Shown: positions 1 to 5,711 of the stretch, one piece after another | Layout: each line of letters starts with the position of its first letter | Numbering within the stretch: position 1 is the first letter of the stretch | Origin: Methylococcaceae bacterium | Lineage (GTDB): Bacteria; Pseudomonadota; Gammaproteobacteria; Methylococcales; Methylomonadaceae | Assembly (NCBI GenBank): GCA_013138855.1 | Contig: WTBX01000431.1 | Coordinates: 1 to 6,263, forward strand | Direction: 5' to 3' | DNA: 6,263 nucleotides | Translations under genes and position numbers: made by a program | Notes under the pieces: model-generated | The model's input: only the letters and a program-made list of their open reading frames with translations | What the model was told of the DNA's origin: nothing | Database searches by the model: none

Positions 1-1
1 G

Positions 2-397
2 TGGTGTCAGTGTTATAAAGGCAAAAAATGCCCCTCACTATCATTGTCGGCCTTAATCGTTGGAGTAGATAAAACCACCGTTCGCACTTTATTAAGTGAA
101 TTGGTTGCCACTAAAAATAAGCTATGGTTAGACGCTGATTTTTTTAAATGGCTTTATAACTATAACTTTTCATTAGATTTAGCTTGCTCAGAAGTATTTA
201 CTACATTTCTACTCAGTGAGTTAAAGCGTGGTATCTATAATAGCCAAACTATATTTGTGAAATTACTCGGTTTATTATCACCTGAAGTGTTGCCCGCCTT
301 ACAAAATGCTATTGAAGAAAGTACGGTTAATGCTAACTTTAGTGAAGAATTATTAACTGTTTTACGTTTTCGTCACGCGCTTGAAAATGAGACATAA
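2..397 (+). CDS. C-terminal part of an unrecognised protein, cut by left edge
   Basis: The frame is open from the first bases of the window to a TAA at 395-397, giving 131 visible residues. I do not recognise the protein. No ATG occurs anywhere in the visible frame; the only early start-like codon is a TTG at 44 with no Shine-Dalgarno sequence before it. I therefore read this as the 3' end of a longer gene starting left of the window. The first visible residues, WCQCYKGKKCP, contain a CxCx5C cluster that could bind metal, but this is too little to name a domain. The remainder looks soluble and helical, with leucine-rich stretches (LLSELVATKNKLW, FVKLLGLLSPEVLPALQNAI) and no signal peptide or membrane span. 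The region appears more AT-rich than the operon downstream. It ends directly in an intrinsic terminator, so it is probably not cotranscribed with the genes to the right. Confidence 0.55.
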   Translation, partial: WCQCYKGKKCPSLSLSALIVGVDKTTVRTLLSELVATKNKLWLDADFFKWLYNYNFSLDLACSEVFTTFLLSELKRGIYNSQTIFVKLLGLLSPEVLPALQNAIEESTVNANFSEELLTVLRFRHALENET

Positions 398-420
398 AAT
401 GAAGGGCATCCTTCATTTTT
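396..420 (+). terminator. Intrinsic terminator of the left-edge gene
   Basis: A perfect 10-bp stem (396-405 AAAATGAAGG with 410-419 CCTTCATTTT), a GCAT tetraloop and a T run at 416-420 begin within the stop codon of the left-edge gene. The form is that of a rho-independent terminator, although the stem is AT-rich. Its right arm is also the left terminal repeat of the inverted-repeat element at 405-553, so terminator and repeat are intertwined. Confidence 0.6.
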
Positions 421-553
421 CGGTTTACAGTTTAAATTGGAGTCCAATAGCTTTAGCTGTTGGCGAGTCACGAAAATAGCTAAAGCTATTTTACTCCGTA
501 CAATTTTTTTAAAATAAAGTGTAAACTACTTTTTAAGCTGAATGAAGGATGTC
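405..553. repeat. MITE-like 149-bp inverted-repeat element
   Basis: Three nested pairs of inverted repeats share one centre. The outer pair is 407-417 CATCCTTCATT with 541-551, perfect over 11 bp, or 13 bp with one mismatch if 405-406 and 552-553 are added. The middle pair is 423-429 GTTTACA with 520-526. The inner pair is 446-458 AATAGCTTTAGCT with 478-490, perfect over 13 bp, flanked by GGAGT (439-443) and ACTCC (493-497). The central loop is 19 nt (459-477). The 8-mer AAATGAAG lies just outside each end (397-404 and 554-561), as a target-site duplication would. No reading frame is present, which fits a non-autonomous miniature element or a large palindromic intergenic repeat. The left copy of the 8-mer is also one arm of the 396-420 hairpin, so the duplication is suggestive rather than proven. 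This element accounts for nearly all of the gap between the two flanking genes. Confidence 0.6.
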
Positions 554-566
554 AAATGAAGTGATA

Positions 567-791
567 TTAGTTTGTAGAAAAGTGGCTATCAATTTTATCT
601 AGTAATTCCAAGCCTTGAGAAATATCACCACTTGCAGCTAAAGAACGAAACCGTACGCTATTATCAAACTCAGTAATAGCAACGGTTGAAAGTTCTTCAA
701 TTAACTTATTAATGCTTAAATGCCTATGTTTTGCCAATGCTTTCAAGCGATTGTGTTTATCATCGGGCATTCGAATGATTAAAGTTGCCAT
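567..791 (-). CDS. Ribbon-helix-helix (Arc/CopG/HicB-type) antitoxin-like protein
   Basis: A 74-residue protein with the layout of a ribbon-helix-helix DNA-binding protein. Residues 3-9 (TLIIRMP) would form the intersubunit beta strand, about 10-23 (DDKHNRLKALAKHRH) the first helix, and from about 26 (SINKLIEELSTVAITEF) the second helix after a short turn. The C-terminal tail, with RFRSLAASGD and GLELLDKID, is the kind that in toxin-antitoxin modules contacts the toxin. Proteins of this family act as dimers that bind operator DNA and usually repress their own operon. The ATG is preceded by AAGGGA with a 6-nt gap, a good ribosome-binding site. No toxin gene is adjacent: about 170 bp downstream holds only the repeat element, and upstream is the divergent operon. 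It may be an orphan antitoxin or a stand-alone regulator. The fold is fairly certain and the partner is unknown. Confidence 0.75.
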   Translation of the reverse strand: MATLIIRMPDDKHNRLKALAKHRHLSINKLIEELSTVAITEFDNSVRFRSLAASGDISQGLELLDKIDSHFSTN

Positions 792-904
792 GTTATTTCC
801 CTTGTAATAACTGTCAGAGTTTTCATTATGTAATTATTTAAACGAAATTAATATAAAACATCTAATTTTACCCAAGAATAACTGAATGCGCAGGAGAATA
901 CTAA
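792..904. promoter_or_regulatory. Divergent intergenic region with probable promoters
   Basis: This AT-rich 113-bp gap separates the start of the minus-strand ribbon-helix-helix gene from the plus-strand ATPase gene, so it should contain a promoter for each. On the plus strand, TTTAAA (837-842) and TCTAAT (861-866) with an 18-bp spacer are a plausible -35/-10 pair that would leave a short leader before the AGGAG at 892-896. On the minus strand CATAAT (complement of 825-830) is a possible -10 without a convincing -35. The matches are weak and read by eye. An operator for the ribbon-helix-helix protein could lie here, but I see no clear repeated operator motif. Confidence 0.3.
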
Positions 905-1984
905 ATGAGTGAAACTTTAAAACCCCTTGCTGAACAACAATATCAACAAGAATTAAATTGGTTGCAAGAATGGGATAAGCAACAAAATCACCCTCAACCT
1001 CCACAATGGCAGTTATCACCTAAAGCCGTGCTGACGTTTATTATTGGAGGTGAAGTCAATGGTCATAGTATTGAGCGTAAATATCATGGAGCAGATCGTG
1101 AAGTACAAGTCGCGGTAGCAACGTTAACCACTGATCGCGCTTTATTGCTTTATGGCCCTCCAGGTACAGGAAAATCCTTATTGTCAGAATTACTTGCGGC
1201 TGGAGTTAGCGGGGATAGCTCTTTAATCGTACAAGGATCAGCGGGAAGTAGCGAAGAAAAGATTTTATATGAATGGGATTATGCTTACCGTTTAAGTAAA
1301 GGGACGGATTTAGGGGCAATCGTTAAAACGCCAGTTTATCGCGCGATGGAAGATGGCAAAATAGCCAGAGTCGAAGAATTAACCCGTATTCCCTCCGACG
1401 TACAAGATGCGTTGATTACCATTTTGTCAGAAAAAATGCTGCCGATTCCCGAATTAAATCATGTGGTATTAGCTGAGCGTGGTTTTAATATTATCGCCAC
1501 GGCTAATGATAAAGATAAAGGCGTGAATGATTTATCACGCGCATTAAGTCGGCGTTTTAATACCGTGCGTTTGGAATTGCCTACCGATATGGAAACCGAA
1601 GTTGCGATTGTGCGCGGTAAAGTTGAAAAATTTACCAAAGCAGCGGATTTAGCCATTCCATCGAATGCGGCGGATGAAATTATGCGGGTGGTACGAATTT
1701 TCAGAGAATTACGCGAAGGTGAAGCGGGCGGTGAGAAACTTCAAAAACCCAGCGCGACCATGAGTCCTGCCGAAGCGATTTCAGTCGTTTCTCAAGCAAT
1801 TAATATGGCAGCGTATTTTGATGATGGCGAAATTGAAGCCTCTCATATCGCCAGTGGTTTAGAAGGGGTAGTGGTTAAAGAAGCCGAAGATCGTGAAATT
1901 TTCCGTAACTATGTCGATAGAGTGTTAAAAGTTCGCGCTAAAGATCACGATTTAGAGGTCGCTTTACGCGATATTGTGAAATGA
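905..1984 (+). CDS. yehL: MoxR-type AAA+ ATPase, YehL-like
   Basis: A 359-residue single-domain cytoplasmic AAA+ ATPase, close in size to E. coli YehL. Walker A is GPPGTGKS at 84-91. The Walker B region reads IARVEEL (153-159), with Glu157-Glu158 where most MoxR proteins have Asp-Glu. Sensor 1 is ATAN (198-201, Asn201) and the likely arginine finger lies in SRALSRRF (211-218). The C-terminal helical lid has MSPAEA (286-291) where MoxR proteins usually carry a sensor-2 SPRA-type motif, so the sensor-2 arginine seems absent. MoxR ATPases typically form rings that use ATP to remodel or mature a target together with a VWA-domain partner, and such a partner is encoded two genes downstream. The start is firmly set: an in-frame TAA (902-904) directly precedes the ATG, and AGGAG (892-896) is 8 nt upstream. 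It is the first gene of the operon. The symbol is assigned from family features and gene order, not from a computed alignment. Confidence 0.88.
   Translation: MSETLKPLAEQQYQQELNWLQEWDKQQNHPQPPQWQLSPKAVLTFIIGGEVNGHSIERKYHGADREVQVAVATLTTDRALLLYGPPGTGKSLLSELLAAGVSGDSSLIVQGSAGSSEEKILYEWDYAYRLSKGTDLGAIVKTPVYRAMEDGKIARVEELTRIPSDVQDALITILSEKMLPIPELNHVVLAERGFNIIATANDKDKGVNDLSRALSRRFNTVRLELPTDMETEVAIVRGKVEKFTKAADLAIPSNAADEIMRVVRIFRELREGEAGGEKLQKPSATMSPAEAISVVSQAINMAAYFDDGEIEASHIASGLEGVVVKEAEDREIFRNYVDRVLKVRAKDHDLEVALRDIVK
1981..1984 (+). promoter_or_regulatory. ATGA stop-start overlap coupling ATPase and DUF5682 genes
   Basis: The ATG of the DUF5682 gene (1981-1983) overlaps the TGA of the ATPase gene (1982-1984). 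No strong Shine-Dalgarno sequence precedes this start, which suggests that translation is coupled by reinitiation and the two proteins are made in related amounts. This fits partners in one complex. Confidence 0.8.
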
Positions 1985-4272
1985 AGTTAGACGAGCAGGT
2001 TTATTTACTGGGAATCAGGCATCATGGTGCAGGCTGTGCCAGTTCTCTTATCAAAGTATTAAACGAGCTAAAACCCGATTTAATTTTATTAGAAGGTGCG
2101 GCAGAGTTACAGGACTCATGGTCATTAGTGGCCGACCCTGAAATGAAGCCACCGATTGCACAAGTAATTTATGACCCAGCTAAGCCCGCACAAGCGGTGT
2201 ATTATCCGTGGGGCGAATTTTCACCTGAATGGCAAGTCATGCGTTATGCGGCAACCACAGAGACACCACTAACAATGATGGATTTACCCATCGCCATAGA
2301 CTTTGCCTTGCAAGCACAAGAAACGGAAGCGTTAGCGGCTAAAATGGAAGCCGAAGCTCAAAATGAAGAAGATGAAGAGTTAGATGAAGTAGAAGAAAAC
2401 GAAGACGAACGTGATGAGCCTATTTTTAATGAATCACCTTTTGACTGTCTCGCCCATGCCGCAGGTTTTGACGATGGTGAATTATGGTGGGAAATGACCG
2501 TAGAGCATCAAAGCTCAGGTTTAGCCATGTTCGCGGCAATTGCGGAGGCGATGACTGCTAGTCGTGAATTTATCAATAAACCTTTAACGCAACGTGAAGC
2601 TTTACGCGAGGCATGGATGCGTAAAATTTTACGCGCTGCTCGCAAAACCCATCAAAATATTGTCGTTATTTGTGGTGCGTGGCATATCCCAGCTTTAGCT
2701 GCGAAAATTAAAATTAAAGACGACAATGCTTTATTAAAAGGTTTGAAACGCAAAAAAACCGAAGTTGCGTGGATTCCTTATCTTTATTCGCGTTTCGCTT
2801 ACGCATCGGGCTATGGCGCAGGTATTCAGTCTCCCGCCTGGTATGAGCATTTATTTAAACATCATCAACGCAATAGTGATAATCAAACGTTAGTAATTGA
2901 ATGGCAATCTAAAGTCGCTCAATTATTACGAAAACAAGGCTTTGATTGCTCTAGTGCGCAAGTGATTGACGCAGTGATGTTGGCGCAAAATTTAGCGACA
3001 TTACGCGGCTTTGCCATTCCAAGTCTTGCCGAAATGCAGGATGCAGCGCAATCAGCCATGACTGAGGGAAATTCGCAACCCCTAGAGCTAATCGAACAAG
3101 AGTTGATTATCGGAACACGGATGGGCAGTTTGCCTGAAAATATTCCGCAATTACCACTAGAACAAAATCTCGCGGCAATTACTAAAAAACTGCGTCTAAA
3201 ACGTCAACCCGAACACCAATATTTAAGTTTGGATTTGCGTAAAGACTCAGGTCTGGCACGTTCGGTATTATTCAATCGTTTAAATATCTTAAATATTGCA
3301 TGGGCGACTATTAGCCATGCTTCAACTTTAGGAACGTTTAAGGAAGATTGGGCATTATCATGGCAACCTGAATTTGCATTAAATTTAATTGATGCCTCTC
3401 GTTTTGGTAACACCATAGAACAAGCCGCTAGTCGCTGCATGATAGGACAAATTGCCGAACTCAGCACCGTTGCTAGTTTAGCCGCCTGTTTAGAAGAGAT
3501 ACGCCAAGCGGATTTAAATAGCATCATGCCGACCGCAATTAAACGCCTGCAAACATTAGCGGCACTCTCCGCAGATTTGCCCGATTTAATGCAAGCCTTA
3601 TTATCTTTAGTTCAGGAATTGCGTTATGGCTCAGTGCGTTCTAATTCGGGTGAAAGCTTACAAGCCTTAGTTGATAGCATGATTATTCGTATCTGCAATG
3701 GACTTGCTAATGCGTGTTTGCAGCTTAATGAAGATGCCGCCTATGAAATGATAGAGGCGATTGATAAAACTCATGCTGCCATCGCTGCGATTAATGATGA
3801 AGAACCTAGGAATCGCTGGATAGAAGCCCTAAACCAAGTCACAGAACATGGAAGTTGTCCGCCATTATTAACAGGTCGTTGCACACGCTTACTCTATGAT
3901 TTAGGTCAGCGTAAAATTGAAGACTTGCATCATGCTTTTGCATTAGCAACATCGGCTGCGAATGAAGTCACTGACACCGCCGCATGGCTGGAAGGTTTGC
4001 TATATCAAGGGGCAATTTTATTATTACATGATGATGCTTTTTTCAAACAACTTGATGACTGGTTACAAGATTTGGAAGAAGACGATTTTATGCGGATTTT
4101 GCCATTATTACGTCGTGTGATGACAAGTTTTAATCAGCATGAGCTTAAACAGTTAGGCGAACGTGTTTTACAGGGAGCAACTGAGACTCAAGCAGAAGAA
4201 AATAAATTAATAGATGCCGACTTAGCCGAACGTGCCTTAAACAGCTTGTTACCCTTATTAGGTTTATCGTAA
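1981..4272 (+). CDS. yehM: DUF5682 family protein, YehM-like
   Basis: A 763-residue protein with no signal peptide or membrane span, similar in length to E. coli YehM. The N-terminal domain opens with VYLLGIRHHGAGCASSL (7-23), then KPDLILLEGAAEL (31-43), and later has VVICGAWHIPAL (228-239). This order of strand-HHG, a Glu after a buried strand, and a late G-x-x-H motif recalls the TraB/EreA/ChaN-like fold, whose members use conserved His and Glu residues. The candidate catalytic or metal residues here are His14, His15, Glu38 and His235. Other stretches I regard as family-typical are WWE (169-171) and YLYSRFAYASGYGAGIQSPA (267-286). A low-complexity acidic segment (about 122-147, rich in Glu and Asp) interrupts the N-terminal domain as a probable flexible loop. 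The C-terminal half (about 390-763) is alpha-helical, leucine- and alanine-rich, and may be a helical-repeat scaffold. It is translationally coupled to the ATPase gene. Its biochemical activity is not known to me, and the fold link is inference. Confidence 0.82.
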   Translation: MKLDEQVYLLGIRHHGAGCASSLIKVLNELKPDLILLEGAAELQDSWSLVADPEMKPPIAQVIYDPAKPAQAVYYPWGEFSPEWQVMRYAATTETPLTMMDLPIAIDFALQAQETEALAAKMEAEAQNEEDEELDEVEENEDERDEPIFNESPFDCLAHAAGFDDGELWWEMTVEHQSSGLAMFAAIAEAMTASREFINKPLTQREALREAWMRKILRAARKTHQNIVVICGAWHIPALAAKIKIKDDNALLKGLKRKKTEVAWIPYLYSRFAYASGYGAGIQSPAWYEHLFKHHQRNSDNQTLVIEWQSKVAQLLRKQGFDCSSAQVIDAVMLAQNLATLRGFAIPSLAEMQDAAQSAMTEGNSQPLELIEQELIIGTRMGSLPENIPQLPLEQNLAAITKKLRLKRQPEHQYLSLDLRKDSGLARSVLFNRLNILNIAWATISHASTLGTFKEDWALSWQPEFALNLIDASRFGNTIEQAASRCMIGQIAELSTVASLAACLEEIRQADLNSIMPTAIKRLQTLAALSADLPDLMQALLSLVQELRYGSVRSNSGESLQALVDSMIIRICNGLANACLQLNEDAAYEMIEAIDKTHAAIAAINDEEPRNRWIEALNQVTEHGSCPPLLTGRCTRLLYDLGQRKIEDLHHAFALATSAANEVTDTAAWLEGLLYQGAILLLHDDAFFKQLDDWLQDLEEDDFMRILPLLRRVMTSFNQHELKQLGERVLQGATETQAEENKLIDADLAERALNSLLPLLGLS

Positions 4273-4278
4273 CTACGA

Positions 4279-4355
4279 TTGGAGCCGTGACTTTTAGTCG
4301 CGCACGAGTTCCAGTATTTTTAGGTTTCGTGCGCGACTAGAAGTCGCGTTTCCAA
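4279..4355 (+). repeat. Palindromic repeat inside the operon (29-bp arms, 19-nt loop)
   Basis: Left arm 4279-4307 and right arm 4327-4355 are inverted copies with four differences in 29 positions, around a 19-nt loop (4308-4326). Read as plus-strand RNA, three of the four differences are G-U wobbles, so 28 of 29 positions can pair and only 4285 with 4349 clashes. The arms start TTGGAG and end TTTCCAA, and each contains a smaller palindrome (GACTTTTAGTC on the left, GACTAGAAGTC on the right). No T run follows, so it is not a standard terminator. It fills most of the 100-bp gap between the DUF5682 and VWA genes and ends 17 nt before the VWA start codon. It resembles a REP-like or MITE-like interspersed repeat. 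I see no target-site duplication. Confidence 0.75.
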
Positions 4356-4372
4356 ATATTTCAGGAATAACT

Positions 4373-5551
4373 ATGAATGCAATCAACCCTAAAGAACAAC
4401 AACGTCAACGCCGCTGGCGATTACTATTAGGCAAAGATGCGGATGGATTAGGTGGCTTGGAAGGACAAGACCAGCGCGTAGATGCGTCTCTAAGTTCTTT
4501 ATATGAAGTTGGTTTTGTACCCGATAAATTAAGCGCAGGTTATGGAAAGTCTATGCCCAAAGCGGCAAAATGGTTAGGTGAAGTTAAAAATTTATTTCCT
4601 GAATCAGCCGTTAAAATCATTCAAAAAGATGCGGTTAAGCGTTTAGATATTAGTTCTTTATTGCAAGACCAAGCCTTTTTAGAACAAGTCCAGCCAGATA
4701 TACATTTAGTCTCGCAATTAATCATGCTGCAAGGCTACATTCCAGACAGTGCCAAACATAATGCTCGCCGTTTAGTGGCCGCTTTAGTCGAAGAGTTATT
4801 ACGCAAATTTCGCGCCCCAACCGAACAAAGCATACGCGGTGCCATTAATCGCGGTGCAAGAGACAGACGACCTAAAGCCAATGCCATTAATTGGAATGCT
4901 ACCATCCGCGCTAATTTAAAACATTATCAACCTGATATTAACGCAATTATTATCGAAAACTTAGTAGGTTATGCCCGAAAACGTCGCCGCACCAAAAAAA
5001 TAATTTTATGTGTTGACCAATCAGGCTCTATGGCTGCTTCTGTGATTTACAGTTCCGTATTTGCCGCTGTACTCACCGCATTACCTACCGTAGACACACG
5101 TTTAGTATTATTCGATACCGCAATAGTCGATATGAGCGAAATGATGACCGACCCTGTGGATGTATTATTTGGCATCCAACTAGGTGGCGGTACAGACATA
5201 GCTAAAGCCATGCGCTATTGTGAATCATTGATTGAGAGTCCTTCCGAAACCCATTTAATTCTGATTAGTGATTTATGCGAAGGCGGTGATGCTAAAGATT
5301 TATTAAAAACAGCGCATCGTTTAATAACAAATGGGGTGAATTTAGTCACTTTGTTAGCTTTATCAGATGAGGGAAAACCGTGGTATGACAAACAAATGGC
5401 AGCGAATTTCACCGAACTAGGCTCACCTGCATTTGCCTGTAGTCCTGATTTTTTTCCTGATTTAATGGCAGCGGCATTAGAACGGCGCGATTTACATCAA
5501 TTTGCCTCAGAGCATGGTTTGAGTGTTGCAGTAGGTGGTGAACCTGATTAA
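4373..5551 (+). CDS. yehP: VWA-domain protein with MIDAS site, YehP-like
   Basis: A 392-residue cytoplasmic protein, comparable in size to E. coli YehP. The N-terminal half (about 1-195) is mostly helical and family-specific, followed by a basic stretch ARKRRRTKK (201-209). The von Willebrand factor A domain starts at about 208. Its metal-ion-dependent adhesion site is complete: DQSGSM (215-220, the DxSxS motif with Asp215, Ser217 and Ser219), Thr274 in LGGGTDI, and Asp300 in LISDL. It should therefore bind Mg2+ or a similar ion and through it a ligand or partner. In MoxR-VWA pairs this protein generally works with the ATPase, which fits its place in the operon. The ATG is preceded by AGGA (4363-4366) with a 6-nt gap. 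Unlike the first two genes it is separated from its upstream neighbour, by a palindrome that could change its expression relative to them. It is followed by hairpins and the convergent mutM gene. Confidence 0.87.
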   Translation: MNAINPKEQQRQRRWRLLLGKDADGLGGLEGQDQRVDASLSSLYEVGFVPDKLSAGYGKSMPKAAKWLGEVKNLFPESAVKIIQKDAVKRLDISSLLQDQAFLEQVQPDIHLVSQLIMLQGYIPDSAKHNARRLVAALVEELLRKFRAPTEQSIRGAINRGARDRRPKANAINWNATIRANLKHYQPDINAIIIENLVGYARKRRRTKKIILCVDQSGSMAASVIYSSVFAAVLTALPTVDTRLVLFDTAIVDMSEMMTDPVDVLFGIQLGGGTDIAKAMRYCESLIESPSETHLILISDLCEGGDAKDLLKTAHRLITNGVNLVTLLALSDEGKPWYDKQMAANFTELGSPAFACSPDFFPDLMAAALERRDLHQFASEHGLSVAVGGEPD

Positions 5552-5557
5552 AAGGCG

Positions 5558-5577
5558 TGAAAAAATAGGTTTTTTCA
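5558..5577 (+). other. Small AT-only hairpin after the VWA gene
   Basis: An 8-bp perfect stem, TGAAAAAA (5558-5565) with TTTTTTCA (5570-5577), around a TAGG tetraloop begins 6 nt after the VWA stop codon. The stem has only one G-C pair and no T run follows it, so it would be weak as a terminator on its own. It may assist transcript ending together with the stronger hairpin at 5644-5696. Confidence 0.35.
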
Positions 5578-5643
5578 TATTTACAAATACTCAACACCTC
5601 ATGAATGATTGCCGTATCTACTCTAAATTTCATAGCAGTAAAC

Positions 5644-5696
5644 CTGACAGGTCTTTCAAGTAACTTTAAATTTCCATGAAGACCTGTCAGTTTTTT
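5644..5696 (+). terminator. Intrinsic terminator at the end of the operon
   Basis: A perfect 12-bp stem, CTGACAGGTCTT (5644-5655) with AAGACCTGTCAG (5679-5690), is followed at once by six T residues (5691-5696). The 23-nt loop is longer than usual. The position after the VWA gene, and the T run only on the plus strand, point to ending the yehLMP-like operon before it meets convergent mutM. The arm sequence also looks like an interspersed palindromic repeat (AACCTGACAGGTCTT type) that may have been recruited as a terminator. On the minus strand no T run follows, so its role for mutM is doubtful. The gap between the genes (5552-5711) holds nothing else that I can identify. Confidence 0.65.
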
Positions 5697-5711
5697 CACT
5701 TCAAACTATTT

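Noticed and set aside
2..60. SWIM zinc finger (yehQ-like partner) at the left edge
   Set aside because: The CxCx5C cluster lacks the CxH half of the SWIM signature, so naming it from this fragment would be a guess.
44..397. Separate short gene starting at TTG 44
   Set aside because: There is no Shine-Dalgarno sequence before the TTG and the frame is open to the window edge, so the visible part is better read as the end of a longer gene.
834..1019. 61-residue minus-strand frame
   Set aside because: It overlaps the ATPase start and promoter region, has no recognisable domain, and looks like a shadow frame.
1459..1656. 65-residue minus-strand frame inside the ATPase gene
   Set aside because: It lies fully antisense to conserved ATPase sequence and has no domain or ribosome-binding support.
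3204..3527. 107-residue minus-strand frame inside the DUF5682 gene
   Set aside because: It is antisense to a long, well-supported gene, and its composition gives no sign of a real protein.
405..4355. CRISPR array or tRNA-like structures
   Set aside because: The palindromes are single units far apart, without regularly spaced direct repeats, and none folds as a cloverleaf.
5215..5699. Two minus-strand frames (5215-5412 and 5409-5699) over the end of the VWA gene
   Set aside because: One is wholly antisense to the VWA domain, and the other spans its 3' end and the terminator hairpins. Neither has recognisable features.
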